Assembly (NCBI GenBank): GCA_024752435.1
Contig: CP103029.1
Location: 62,001 to 126,000 of the forward strand
Origin: Allantophomopsis cytisporea
Lineage: Eukaryota; Ascomycota; Leotiomycetes; Phacidiales; Phacidiaceae
Length of the DNA: 64,000 nt
Direction: 5' to 3'
Under the pieces are notes generated by a model. The model was not told the DNA's origin. It made no database searches and saw only the letters and a program-made list of their open reading frames with translations. Below are positions 22,616-34,401 of this stretch, piece after piece. The position numbers were made by a program, and so were the translations under genes. How positions within the stretch are numbered: the stretch's first letter is position 1; each line of letters starts with the position of its first letter.

Positions 22616-23093
22616 TTGACGATAAGTATGAGACTCAAATTGAGATTGGCCTTGATTGGATCGGTTCTGGAAATTTGAGGGTTACATTTTGATATTGATC
22701 TTAGTAAGTGGGTTGAGGGTGTGTGATGCAGCATCACGTGTTATTACAGCAGACATCATTTACGGATATCTCGGAGTCACTCAACATCCTGGTTGCTTTT
22801 CATTAATTAATATTCATATGTGAGGGAGTTCGAAGGTAACTGCAATACTGTTGTTGTCCTATTCTGGAAGCTTTGCAGAACATATCAAGATATATACCAA
22901 TTCTTCGGAAGAGGAGATGGTTTTGTTTTGCAGATTTATCATTATATAACTTGCCTGAGCACAACAACCACATCTCTAGTATACGGATGGACAGATTTGA
23001 GAGCACCAAAACAACTAATGATCCAATTGATAAAAGGGTATGACTTCCAACTTCATTAATTAAATCGCTAAGCGTGAAACATGATTTATACAT
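22616..23093. other. AT-rich spacer between SOD2 and the esterase gene
   Basis: 478 bp holding the SOD2 3' end and the esterase promoter on the minus strand. No gene seen. Confidence 0.5.
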
Positions 23094-23901
23094 CTACTGG
23101 AATCTCTTCTCCGCAGTCTTCCAGTTCAACACATCCCAAATAGCCTTGAAGTACTCAGCTTTGCGGTTCTGGTACTGAAGGTAGTAGGCGTGCTCCCAAG
23201 CATCAACACCCAAGATTGGGCTGTACTTTCCGACGACTGGGTCTTGGTTGGCATAAGTCTTAATCTCAACCTTGCCGGTCTCATTGCTCTTCACCAACCA
23301 GGCCCATCCACTACCCTGAATACCAGCCAATGCAGTGTTGAACTTGCCCTGGAACTCACCAAATGAGCCATAGGAGTCCTCAATCGCTGCCTGCATGAGA
23401 CAAATATCAGTATGGAATATTCGTGGAGTATTTTGAGGAATTTCGTGATAAACGCACCTTCAAAGCACCAGAAGGCTCACCTCCACCACCCGAGTTCTTT
23501 GGAGCCAAGTTCTCCCAGAAAAGTGAGTGGTTGATGTGACCGCCTCCGTGGAAGTTGATGACTGGCTGAAGAGCAATCTGTGCAGCAATGTCGTTCTTGG
23601 CCTCGGCAGCAGCGATTTGCTCACTGGCGGCGTTGAAGCTGTTCACGTATGTTTGGTGGTGGTTCTTGTAGTGCAACTCCATGATTTGACCAGAGATAGC
23701 TGGCTCCAAAGCACCGAAGTCATCTAATTTATATCAGTGATCATCCAGAAGTTCACGGGATCCGGGAGGCATACACTGGAGGTCTGGGAGGGTAGCCTTT
23801 CCTCTAACGAAGCTGGTGCCAGCAATACCAGCAGCTCTTTTAGCAGCACCTGCGCGAAGAGTGCGGAGAGCTGGAGTGGTGCGGAGGAGAGATGCAGACA
23901 T
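23094..23901 (-). CDS. SOD2: Mitochondrial manganese superoxide dismutase
   Basis: Three exons, complement(23094..23390, 23458..23723, 23775..23901), give 229 aa. Intron 1 (51 nt, GTATGC...TAG) splits the Tyr codon of LPDLQYDFGALEP; intron 2 (67 nt, GTGCGT...CAG) follows SGALK. The first 35 or so residues are Arg/Ala/Ser-rich with no acids, a typical mitochondrial presequence. The Mn ligands are His60 (MELHYKNHH), His108 (GGGHINHSLFW), Asp194 and His198 (DAWEHAYY). The enzyme converts superoxide to hydrogen peroxide and oxygen in the matrix. It shares a 297-bp promoter with PSF3, and an NRAMP transporter lies just beyond PSF3. Confidence 0.97.
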
Positions 23902-24198
23902 GATGAATGGATTGGGATGTGTAATTCGTGATGTCTTGATGGAGATGAATTGCAGATTGTGAGTTCCAACAGAGAAGATTGGTAATGCGAGAGCTGCTAC
24001 TACCTTAAGTCTGTCGGTCGTTATGCCGAGCTCAAAGCTCTAACGTCATTTTTAGCGTAGCCGGCAGGGATCAGCGCGGGAGAACATTCCCGTCGCGTCT
24101 CCTACCAAAAATATCACAATCACGAGCGCGCGCATTATTACGCTCCGATTGTCTCTTGTTCTACAGCATGAGTTTTGCGGGCGCGTCATCGAGCAGCA
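23902..24198. promoter_or_regulatory. Bidirectional promoter of SOD2 and PSF3
   Basis: Only 297 bp separate the two start codons, so both promoters must overlap. The region is GC-rich toward PSF3 and contains CGTCGCGTC, AGCGCGCGC and TTTTGCGGGCGCGTC. The last resembles E2F/SBF-type cell-cycle sites, which would suit a replication gene. No TATA box is evident. Site function is inferred from consensus only. Confidence 0.55.
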
Positions 24199-24792
24199 AT
24201 GTCTTACTATGATATAGATGCCATCTTGACCGAGGCGCAGGTAAGACTCATCTCTAAGAGAGGTGTTTCCCCCCAGCTTTACTGATATGCGTAGAAAGTA
24301 CCATGCACTTTTGAACTCGACATCCCCAATTTGGGCTACCTAGACAATAACCCGGGCCACGTTCTGGCATCCTCTACGAAACTCGAACTCCCTCTCTGGC
24401 TCTCAGAACCGATTGCACTATACGCTTCTGAAGTCAATGTCCCTCTGATTGATCTCGATTTTCCCGATTGTCTGAAGTCACGCGTCCTTAATGCGCTCAA
24501 GGCCGATCCGAAGACAGTAGATCTTCGCGCGCAGGCCCCTCATTTCTATGCCCTCGGTGCTAGATTGTTGAACTTGTTCGAGGATGACGAGGTTCTCGAG
24601 ATCTTGACGGAGACGTATAGGCAAAGAGCGCAATCAGTGGCTGATCATGCCAGCAATGCAGGTGGGAGAGGTGTAGGTGAGGGAGTGGACTTTTTAAGGG
24701 GACTCGATGAACTCGAGAGGGCTTTATTCAGAGCATCACATGATGGAAGTAAGGCTATGAGGGTCTGGATGGGGGAAATGAAGAAGAAATGA
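24199..24792 (+). CDS. PSF3: GINS complex subunit Psf3
   Basis: Two exons, 24199..24240 and 24295..24792, encode 179 aa. The 54-nt intron (GTAAGA...TAG) follows MSYYDIDAILTEAQ, so the first exon has only 14 codons. Family hallmarks are YYDIDAIL at the start, CTFELDIPNLGYLD, LELPLWLSEPIAL, and FYALGARLL in the helical part. GINS (Sld5-Psf1-Psf2-Psf3) joins Mcm2-7 and Cdc45 in the replicative helicase and is essential. Length is normal for fungal Psf3. Confidence 0.94.
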
Positions 24793-25435
24793 AGCGCATA
24801 ACAAGGGATTTGGTGTTGGATGGGTTTCTACGTCTTCTTGATTGGAGTTTTGAAGGAGTCAATTTGGACGGCTATAGATACCTTCTCTGAGCGGATATCA
24901 GGAGAATCGGCTCATATCTACTGATACCACAATGAGTTTCGCTGCATATCTCACAATAATATTTATACTGTTCGCGACGCAGACAAATTGCGCACTAGTG
25001 ACAATGACATTCTCTGAGCCAAAAGGCGAATGTCGCCAAATAGCATAAACTGCGATTAACCATATGAATACAATTGCACACTTAAAAGAGTTACGTACAC
25101 TATTGTTAGGAATCATATTTCGTGACCGGCTTCATCTATGACCTTGTTCCAATATCAGACCAATTATATCGACTTAGGGACATCTTCAAACACTACTTTA
25201 CTTTGTTACGCCTCCCGATTCTTTCCGATTTCGGTTGTCCCGCCCAGATTGACGACTACGACCAAGACGCCGTCGAAAAGGCAGCAAAAGAAGAAAAAGA
25301 ACCATTATCCCCCGCATTTACCCCACAGACAATCATCTACAACATTACTCATAGTTAGATCATCCATCCAGACATCCTCTTGTATCGACAACAAGTACAT
25401 CATAAGTTCCTCTGGTTGAGTTTGCTTACGTCGCC
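24793..25435. other. Intergenic; promoter region of the NRAMP gene
   Basis: 643 bp with the PSF3 3' flank and the NRAMP upstream region. Short open frames only; no further gene seen. Confidence 0.5.
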
Positions 25436-27555
25436 ATGAATTGTCCCTCCCGCACAGACGAACCTGAAGCAGATGGCTACAACCAGTCGCCTCCCTTCTT
25501 GGCCGCTGCCTTGACAACGCGCGAGGATCTCAATGGAAAAGCCAATTCGCGCCTGAGGAAAGGTCGCGATCCGGAGAACCTTACGGACCAAGATCGTCCT
25601 AATCTCGATATTCCGTGCCCTGCCAGCGATCCCGAGAATGACTCGGGAAATGTAGGGGTGACTGCTGGGTACCAATGCCCAGGTCACGTGAGGCAGTCTC
25701 CCAATGCGCCCGGGGAGAATGCTGGTGGTGGAGGAGGGCCATCCCGCAAAAGTGACTGGAAAACACCATTCTTGGGACTTAAGGCGGTGTTATTCAAGTT
25801 TGCTAAGTTTGTGGGGCCTGGGTTTATGGTCTCTGTGGCTTATATCGACCCAGGAAATTATTCCACGGATGTTGCTGCCGGAGCAACTTTTCGTTTTCGA
25901 CTCTTGTTTGTTGTTCTTATGTCGAACATCTTTGCTATGTTCCTGCAGAGCCTTTGTGTTAAACTAGGCACTGTTACTGGCATGGATTTGGCTCAGAATT
26001 GTAGAGCACATTTACCGAAATGGATGAATATCTTCTTATATTTTCTGGCTGAGGCAGCTATCATTGCTACCGATATTGCTGAAGGTTAGTTTTTCTTTTT
26101 TAGTTACTGTTATTAACACTCTTTCGAATTCTTTCAATGATCCTTTCAAGGATCTTCTGTTGGTGGATATTCTGGAGTTGAGGCTGAAGTGTTCTATGGC
26201 CGTCAATATGCTTGAACTTCTCTTGAAAAATCAAGTCTTAGCAAGCGGTAGTCTCTTGAAAATCGTCTGCTGTCTCCAGGTCTCAGAAAGGCCTATAATC
26301 CAACCATGACTGCCTTCTCGCGCAAGTATATAGTGAAGGGATCTTTACTGACAATAAGTAGTGATCGGAACGGCTATCGCACTCAATCTTCTCATTCCAA
26401 AGCTACCTCTTGTAGCTGGTTGTGCACTGTCCATTCTCGATGTCCTTCTCATTCTTTTGTTTTACCGACCTAGTGGCTCAATGAAAGGGCTTCGTGCTTT
26501 CGAACTCTTCGTTGCAGCTCTTGTTATCGGTGTTGTGATATGCTTTTGTATCCAACTATCTCTCATCAAAGACACTTCGGTGGGAGAAGTCTTTCGTGGA
26601 TACATTCCATCATCAGCTATTATTCAGTCCGACGGGTAAGTCTAAAAGAATTCCATTCATTAAGGTATATTAGTTCTTTTTATATCGGGACTAACTCTCA
26701 ACTAGACTTTATCAATCATGTGGTATTCTTGGGGCGACAGTGATGCCTCATTCACTATATCTTGGGTCAGGCATGGTACAGCCCCGATTACAAGACTACG
26801 ACGAGAAACATAATCATCTGCCACCCGTCACTGAAGACAGTGACAAACCACCATACCGCCCATCACTGTCGGCGATCAACTTCTGCCTGAAATATAGCAT
26901 CGCAGAATTATGTATATCACTATTCACGTTTGCTTTGTTTGTCAACTCAGCAATTCTAATTGTGGCTGGATCTTCTCTTTCCAATATTCCAGATGCTTCA
27001 TCGGCCTCTCTTTTCTCCATCCACACACTGCTCAGCAACTCCATCGCTCCTGCCGCCGGAACAATTTTTGCACTAGCACTTCTTCTCTCCGGTATTTCGG
27101 CGGGTATAGTCTGTACCATTGCAGGACAGATGGTCTCCGAGGGAGCACTTCACTGGACAATTGCGCCATGGTTGAGGAGATTACTCACAAGAAGTATAAG
27201 TATCACTCCATCTATCATTATTGCTGGTGCTGTGGGGAAGGATGGGTTGACTGCGGCTCTCAACGGTAGCCAGGTCGCTCTATCCGTCGTGCTTCCTTTC
27301 GTTAGCGCCCCTCTCATCTACTTTACCTGCCGTAATCGTTTCATGACAGTCGATGATGACTCTTCGCCTAGTAATGAGTCTGGAGACGAGGGAGAGGACA
27401 TGATGACTTTACCGGCTCGGGAGGATGGTGATTTCGGGGCTAGAACGGGTGTCAAGATGAGGAATCACTGGGTCACCTCTGTCATTGCTATTTTCATCTG
27501 GTTAATTATTGCTGTTATGAATGTCGCGAACTTGGTTCTTTTGAAGAATGAGTAG
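25436..27555 (+). CDS. NRAMP-family divalent metal (Mn2+) transporter, Smf-type
   Basis: Three exons, 25436..26084, 26362..26635 and 26706..27555, give 590 aa. A disordered N-terminus of about 110 residues precedes TM1 with the metal-binding motif DPGN (138-141, in YIDPGNYSTDVAAG). DIAEVIGTAIALNLL crosses intron 1. MPH (321-323, in GATVMPHSLYLGSG) is in TM6. Both are the NRAMP metal-site signatures. The protein imports Mn2+ and other divalent ions by proton symport at the plasma membrane or in endosomal/Golgi vesicles. Intron 2 is ordinary (70 nt, GTAAGT...TAG), but intron 1 is 277 nt, several times the local norm. Mn-SOD lies 1.5 kb upstream. Confidence 0.94.
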
Positions 27556-28723
27556 TTAAAGGTATATAGAAGTATAGATGAGTTATGAAATTTGTCTCTG
27601 TTTTTCTGTACGAATTTACACTCCTCTTCTTTCCTCTTATGATGGGCACTCGTTTGCACTTTCCTGTCTAACCCGCTGAGGGCTACGACGATGGTAAAAG
27701 GGCAGTCATTATCAAAGCCCCTACTCTCTATTCCACTTTACAATGCTCTCTACCTACCCTCTATTCAGGCGTACTTATGATCCCGCTTGCAGTGTCTTCC
27801 TCTGGTCAAGCTATTCCCAATGCTCGTTTCTTCCCTTCTCTTGACTCGCTATTCATCTCATGCATATCAATATCAAACTTGCCTCTACACCACTTGCATA
27901 ATATCCTGACCTCTTTCTCATTTTCTAAGACCGAGTATTTGTCAGAACTCGCGAGGATCGAGGTCTGGCCAAATTAGCCCACCTTCAGCGTTCCGGTGTC
28001 TTCTTCCCACGCTCGCCCATTCATTATCAGCGTCGAGCTATACCCAAATGACAATGCATGAATTCCTCAAATACAACAGAACGAAGAGAGGGGATGTACG
28101 CAGACTATCAAAACCTACGAATCACAATGTAGTACAGCCCTACGTACAGCGATATCTTGGTACTTGTCTCTATATATCAAGCTACTACTCTAGACATATA
28201 AAATACCTATGCTGTAGAGTCGTTTCATCTACTTTCCCTCCTTAGGACTGGTGTATTATGAAGGTGCTTACTCGACCACCATCTCCCAACGCACAAATGA
28301 TTATTCTGAAAATGAGTGCGGTTATTTGAGGGAAACTCTAAACACATGAGAGGGGAAGGAACGTTCTCTCTCTAACTTCAAGACCTCAGGTCCCTCTGAG
28401 AACTTGACTCATACACTTTCTTCTACTGCGACAACGGCATAACGATTATATCACATTGCATTATCAGCGCATTTTGTCGCTTGATCGATATCCATCAGGA
28501 ACTTAGAGTCCCTCGAGTTCTTTGAGCCTTCAAATCAGTATCCGATTAACGTTCATTAGAGATTGGATCATTCCATCTTCTCCACACATCATTTTCGGAC
28601 GCAAATAACTCCTATAGCCAACTTCGGGCTGAAACATCCTGTCCTTCGAGTCCTTCGAGACAGTATCAGTTCAATATTCATTCAGATACTTCTTCCTGTC
28701 TCACCAAAATATCATCATCAATC
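27556..28723. other. Intergenic; leader region of the Gln-rich gene
   Basis: 1.17 kb with no convincing frame. Near the right end TCGAGT/TCCTTCGAG motifs recur in what is probably the 5' leader of the next gene. Confidence 0.5.
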
Positions 28724-30121
28724 ATGGACCCCAGCATGGCGACTTACCCTCATATGCGCGAACCTCTTTTTCATCCGTACAAACAAAAGACCCCCTCATC
28801 CAAGAAACATACTCTGTACAACAGTCAAGTGCAGGAATACTCAAGTCCTCCGTCTACATATTCATCGCCATATAGACAGGGTAATTTTGCTTTCTCGGAT
28901 ATAGCAGCATTGCAGCGGGGACCATCAAACCTCACTTCATCTGAGCAAGATTCGATGGCACATATGTACAACCAGAACAAAAATCAGAATGAAGTCCAAG
29001 CAGCTGCGCCGACCCATAATCAAGGGCACATTCAGGACCAGTCCCCACCAGTTCTAGAAACAGATATGATGTCGCAGGATATAAACGATCTTGCATCTCT
29101 CAACCTGGACCTCTATGGATTCCCAAACGAGCTACCCATGCTCCCGCAGCAGTCTCAGCTGGTCCGCGAAACAGGTGTATCAAACGACAACCAAGACCAA
29201 CAACAATACCAGTTCGATCCAGCTGGGGCAGAGTTGATGCGTCAAGCCTCAAGTAACACTTGGGATTCTGGTATATCCGATGTTAACCATTCAAACTTTA
29301 ATGGAAACAAAGACATGCCAATAATGATCCAAGAGCCATCAACACTCGATAAATTGTTCCACGTTCCCGGAGCCACAGGCACAGATATGATGGATTCTGG
29401 TTTAAATGGTTCTCCATATACCTCAAGACCGCTTTCTAGAGAGCAAAGCCACCCGGATTTAAATTCGTGGTCGCAACAGCAACCAACGCGTGCTGATTGG
29501 GGAGGATACGGCGGCCAGCCGATCGTTTATCCACAGCTGGAGCAGCATGCTGGTCCCTCGAGAGGAAGCGAAGAACCACAGCATCATCATACGGCAATCC
29601 AGCACACGTCACAGAGTCAACAGTCACGCATGGTCGGTGCCAACTTCATTCCTTATGCTTTGCAGTACCCACAAAACCAGAGAAACGCCTACGTACCTGT
29701 CGAGCCGAAAAATGAAGCCTCAGAATTTGACTACAACCATACCATGTACCAGCCTTACGATCCCGAACTCTTCCAGATGATGCAAGCTTTCCCCCCACAA
29801 ATCCCCCAAAGCATGCAAAGTTACTCTCAAGGCCACCCTACATTCTCAATGGCCGGATCCATGAGCGTGCCTACGAATGAGATCCCTATCTTCGACCCCT
29901 CCTACCTTCCTCTCGTTTCCCAGCCCCCGAAGCCATCAAATCCCTACAGCTACAATATTTCTTTTGCGCCAATAGCAACTTCAGCCGATCCCGACGGCAT
30001 CGAAGCAAGAGAAAGAGAGAGGCTCAAGAACAGAAGACCCAGAAGGCCTAGCGATCCAGCAGCAAGGGCCGCTAGAAAGGCTCGTCGGGAGAGGAGAAAG
30101 GCAGCGAAATTGACGGCATGA
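28724..30121 (+). CDS. Gln/Asn/Ser-rich protein of unknown function with basic C-terminus
   Basis: Intronless, 465 aa, starting MDPSMATYPHMREPLF. I do not recognise a named domain. The body is disordered and rich in Gln, Asn, Ser, Pro and Met, with clusters such as NDNQDQQQYQ and SQQQPTRADWGGYGG. The last 30 residues turn strongly basic (ERLKNRRPRRPSDPAARAAR, then RKARRERRKAAK), which could be a nuclear localisation or nucleic-acid-binding tail. The composition suits a transcription co-regulator or RNA-binding protein, but this is only inference. Codon use and length support a real gene. Confidence 0.75.
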   Translation: MDPSMATYPHMREPLFHPYKQKTPSSKKHTLYNSQVQEYSSPPSTYSSPYRQGNFAFSDIAALQRGPSNLTSSEQDSMAHMYNQNKNQNEVQAAAPTHNQGHIQDQSPPVLETDMMSQDINDLASLNLDLYGFPNELPMLPQQSQLVRETGVSNDNQDQQQYQFDPAGAELMRQASSNTWDSGISDVNHSNFNGNKDMPIMIQEPSTLDKLFHVPGATGTDMMDSGLNGSPYTSRPLSREQSHPDLNSWSQQQPTRADWGGYGGQPIVYPQLEQHAGPSRGSEEPQHHHTAIQHTSQSQQSRMVGANFIPYALQYPQNQRNAYVPVEPKNEASEFDYNHTMYQPYDPELFQMMQAFPPQIPQSMQSYSQGHPTFSMAGSMSVPTNEIPIFDPSYLPLVSQPPKPSNPYSYNISFAPIATSADPDGIEARERERLKNRRPRRPSDPAARAARKARRERRKAAKLTA

Positions 30122-31577
30122 AAGGATGAGGAATGGGATATGGCGACTATGATACGAGATAAACGTCATGTGGCATCGATGGAACACAGTCTTTTCTGGC
30201 AGAATTATGTGTTGACAGTACTTCTTGCTTTCACGCTCATTATTCATAGTTTTCTTTCCTTCTTCTTTCCCAATTGATGTTTTCTCGAGGATTCCTATGT
30301 TTTCTCTTTCTTTTTTATTTGGTGTTTCCGGAAAATGCCTACGTTTCTGTTTTCTTCTTTCTCTTTCACTCTCATTTGCTAGACCAATCCTGCGTTTTCG
30401 TTTTCGAGAGGGTCAGTGGGCAGCTTGTTGCCACCCCCTCTCAGCACTGCCTCATCTCGTTTCTTTCCTATGAATGAAGTCTTAGAATAGCGCAATAACA
30501 GTTCTTGTTTAGTTTTCGTCTTGGTATACGCAGTTTTGCCATTTAAATTTAAAGTAAATATACAAAGCTGCTGGATAGACTTGCTTTTCGTTTCAGATGT
30601 TGTTTGTCGAGGGCGTCGCAAGAATCTGTAATTGATTTTGTTGGAATTTTTGACATTTGTACAGAAAAATATTAAAAAAAAAATTAAGGTCGTAAGACCT
30701 AATATCTTTGCCTTTGATTGTGACACTCATAGGCTTTCTTGGGGTATCATGCTAATGTGTACGTTCTCCATTCGAAGGACTCTGTGGTTGATTTCCTTGA
30801 AACAAATAAAGAAGATTGATATAATAGATGCGAGAGATTCGTAGGCAAATAAAACTGAGAATTCTTACATGGCTGCAAGACCTCGACAACCTCGTACGAA
30901 ACTACGGAAATATATCAGCCGAACGGAAGAAAATCCAACAATGATGCGAAGTTGTATAACGACAATGAGAAACGACAAGTCTATATGCATAGTTACAAAG
31001 GATTTGCAACACATGGAGATGTTTCTGAGATTGTAAGCTGTCGGACTTGCGTTTGAGGATCGGAGAGGCTGATTGGCTCACACCCTCACTTATATAGCCT
31101 CAAAGGCCCATCCCAAGCACCCCAGCCGTAAGATTCACTTCGGACCATCGTACAATCAAGCGCGAAGCACGCTTCGAAATTGAGTGAGGACGTCTTAGTT
31201 GACACCGTTGAAGAACAGATACTTGAACATCAGCAGAAAACTCACCTCTGATATCATACAAAAATCACGATGCCTACTCAACAAATCAAGATCACTTAAG
31301 TCCAATGTATTAAAGCAAAGTCATCATTAAAAGTAAATATCATTAATCCCACCCTTCCACGCCATCAGCCTAAGCCTCTCATGATACAATCCAATCCAAA
31401 GCACAGCAGCCACACAAAGCCAACCCAATCCAATCCATTTTATGCAAAAAAGGGCCCTTTCGCCCACTCGACATTTCCCCCTTCAAAACAACGGGTATCT
31501 CAATCTCAATCATTTACATCCCCTCCCCAAAAGCCCACCACACCATAACAAGCACAAGCACAAGCACATGCACATAT
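30122..31577. other. Convergent 1.45-kb intergenic region, no gene seen
   Basis: Lies between the stop codons of the Gln-rich gene and glycerol kinase. T-rich runs (30230-30400) and an A-run (30671-30683) look like 3'-UTR or terminator sequence. Open frames here have no family character. Confidence 0.5.
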
Positions 31578-33444
31578 CTAATCATCGTCATCCTCGTGGA
31601 CAGCCTCGTCACTCCACCCTCTACTCATGTCCACGGCCTTCTCCCATCGACCGAACATACGATCGCTCTCATCACGCGAGATCTGTGGGTAGAAGACCGT
31701 GCGGTCCTCCTTGTTGATCTCCTTGAGCTCGCCGAACTCCTTCCATACACCGACAGCGAAGCCGGCGGCGATGGCGGCGCCGAGCGCCGTGGTCTCGCGC
31801 ATGACGGGTCGGTCGACTGGGATGCCAATGATGTCGGCCTGTGTCTGCATGCACAGGTCTGAATTGCACATGCCGCCGTCGACGGCGAGGATCTTGAGCT
31901 TGTGTGAGGAGTCCTTCTCCATGGCGCCGAGAATGGCTTTGGTTTGGTAGCAGGTTGCTTCGAGGGTAGCACGTGCGATGTGGCCACGTTGAGTGTGGGA
32001 TGTGATCCCGACTGGAGGTAATATTAGTTTTGATTCTTTGCATGGGAAGTTTGAGATTGAACTTACAGAGTGTTCCCTTGGCATCATCGATCCAGTAGGG
32101 TGCGAAGAGTCCGGAGAAAGCGGTGACGAAGATGACACCGCCGTTGTCAGAGACACTCTCGGCAAGCTCAGTCACACGCGAGCTGTGAGCGATGAAACCG
32201 AGGTTGTTCATGAGGAACTTGACACCGGAACCGGCTACAGCAATGGATCCCTCGAGGGCATATACTGGCTTGCGGTCACCGCCGAAGTCATAGGCGACAG
32301 TGGCGAGGAGACCGTGCTTAGAAATGACAGGCTTCTCACCCACGTTGTAGAGCAAGAAGCAACCAGTACCGTAGGTGTTCTTGGCCTCTCCGGGAGAGAA
32401 GCCACACTGGCCTACCAGAGCAGCAGATTGGTCTCCAAGACATCCTGTGATTTTCGTGCCCTTGAGAGCACCGTATGCGAGGGCACCGTAGGCTTCCTTG
32501 TCGGAAGATGCGACAATGCGGGGGAGGGTGACATTCTTCTGGTTGAGCTGGAAGAAGTCGAGGAGCTGGTCGTCGTACTGGAGGGTGTGGATGTTCATGA
32601 ACATAGTACGCGAGGCATTTGTGCCGTCGGTGACATGTACATTGGCCTCTTTGCCGCCGTTGAGCTTGTATATCAACCAGGTGTCGACGGTACCGAAGGA
32701 GAGACGGCCCTCATCATAAGCAGCCTTGACTTCCTTGACATTGCGAAGCAGCCAAAGAAGCTTGACGGAAGAGGGGTATGTGGATAGCGGCAGACCGCAG
32801 AGGTTGAGGAGCTTGTCTGAACCCTTTCTGGCCTTGAGTTCACGCACAATGGACTTGGTGCGGGTGTCAGGCCAGACGATGGCGTTGTAGATGGGCTCGC
32901 CGGTGTTGGTATCCCAGCACACAGTTGTTTCTCGCTGGTTCGTAATGCCAATGGCCTTGATGTCCGAGGCCTTGTGGCCCAATTCGAGGAATTTCTTTGT
33001 CGCCTCTTCAATGCACTCCTCCACGGATCCGATCAAGGTTTGCGGATCATGCTCGTGCCATCTGTATACCGAGGTAATTAGCCTGAATTCAACACGACGC
33101 CAATTGCTGACATCTCAATAGCGGGGAACACGGGAAACTCACCCCGACTCGGGATACAAATTCTCAAACTCGATTTGATGCGAAGCAACGGGAGTTCCTT
33201 CTCCGTCGAAAATCAAAAATCGAGAGGATGTAGTTCCCTGATCTATGCTACCGACGAACCACTTCTTGAGGACTTCATCGCTGGTCTCTGTAATTCCTGT
33301 CGGTAAGAATTTCTCCGGGAGACCAGTGCCCGGCTTGTTGATGTTTTCGACATGCATCGATTGAGGTAATTGATCAGGAAATTTGAGGGAGTGGGAAGGT
33401 GGTGATTGTGACTGAAGTGGGAGGCCCATGACCAAAGAGTCCAT
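31578..33444 (-). CDS. Glycerol kinase (FGGY family)
   Basis: Three exons, complement(31578..32011, 32067..33061, 33143..33444), encode 576 aa. Intron 1 (81 nt) joins YPESG to WHEHDPQTLIGS; intron 2 (55 nt) joins GTLF to GITSHTQRGHIAR. The phosphate-binding N-terminal motif is GSIDQGTTSSRFLIFD, with DQGTT at 69-73. FGGY features include GITNQRETTVCWD, GCLGDQSAALVGQ and ILAVDGGMCNSDLCMQ. It phosphorylates glycerol to glycerol-3-phosphate. I chose the ATG at 33444 (MDSLVMGLPL); a second in-frame ATG at 33357 (MHVENINKPG) would give a shorter leader nearer to family length. The frame also stays open upstream for about 319 codons, which I regard as leader. Confidence 0.93.
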
Positions 33445-34401
33445 TAATATTATGTCGGAGAGGGCTGTGTATAAGCTTTGATGCTTATTATTATAATTGT
33501 GGTTCAGATTTGGGTGGTGATGGTGTTGGTGAGCAACGACGTCATACGACGGTGTTCGTGCGCGTTGTGCGGGCTGTAATGTTGGATGAAGTGTTGGAGT
33601 TGGAGGTGGAGGGGCGCTGATCGTTGTGGGTGAAAGTGGAGAACTATGATACGTGCGGCGGAATTGCAGTGAGAATGCGGATGCGGAGCTGCAATGCTTG
33701 TACTTCTGACTATGCCCGTCTGTGTGGAGATTGCGAGGGGTAGTGGTAGTAGTAGCAGTAATATATGGATATGAGTGGTGAGAAGATGGTATTTCTGATT
33801 TATAGGATGATAGAAATGTAGGAGGATGGACAGTTGTATTTGTAGTCGTAGGAACAGCAATTGGTGTCTTCGTTCTTGGTGTTCTTGAAGTTCTTCTTGA
33901 ACCTGTTGATTTTGGTGATGATTCTGACGAATTGGATGATAGTAGCAAGAGCAAAGGACAATCTTTTGATTGAGATGATTGAGGAGATTGAAGAGATGAG
34001 AGACGACTTGAGTATAATGAGAATGAGAAGAGAGAGGAAGAGAGAGCAGCTTTAAGAACGGGGTGGATGAGGTTGAAGTAAGATTTCCAGACTCTCCAGT
34101 CTCTCCAGTCTCCGCTCAGCTGGCTAAGACTCAACAACAATAATGAGCGTCTGTGTGTATGTCTATGTCTAGTATGTCTGGAAAGACGGCAGACGAAGAG
34201 GGGAACAAGCTGAGCACATGGTCTTGTGTGTCTTTTACTCTTGCTGGGGGGTTGTTGTAGTAGCAAGGCGTGCAAGGTAGTCAGGATGGTAGTAGCAGCA
34301 ATAATATTATTGTGCCTGGGACCACTCATCAGACAGACCGTCCGAGTGCTGCTGTCACTGCTACCTCTCTTACAACATCTCGAACTAAATAATCCAAGCA
34401 T
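33445..34401 (-). other. Long in-frame open leader upstream of glycerol kinase
   Basis: The glycerol kinase frame remains open without a stop for about 319 codons, back to an ATG at 34401 (MLGLFSSRCC). Its translation is Ser/Thr/Pro/Leu/His-rich and low in complexity, as expected of a pyrimidine-rich 5' UTR read in one frame. One stretch, SLQFRRTYHSS, resembles a mitochondrial presequence cleavage region. I regard it as UTR unless transcripts prove otherwise. Confidence 0.4.
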
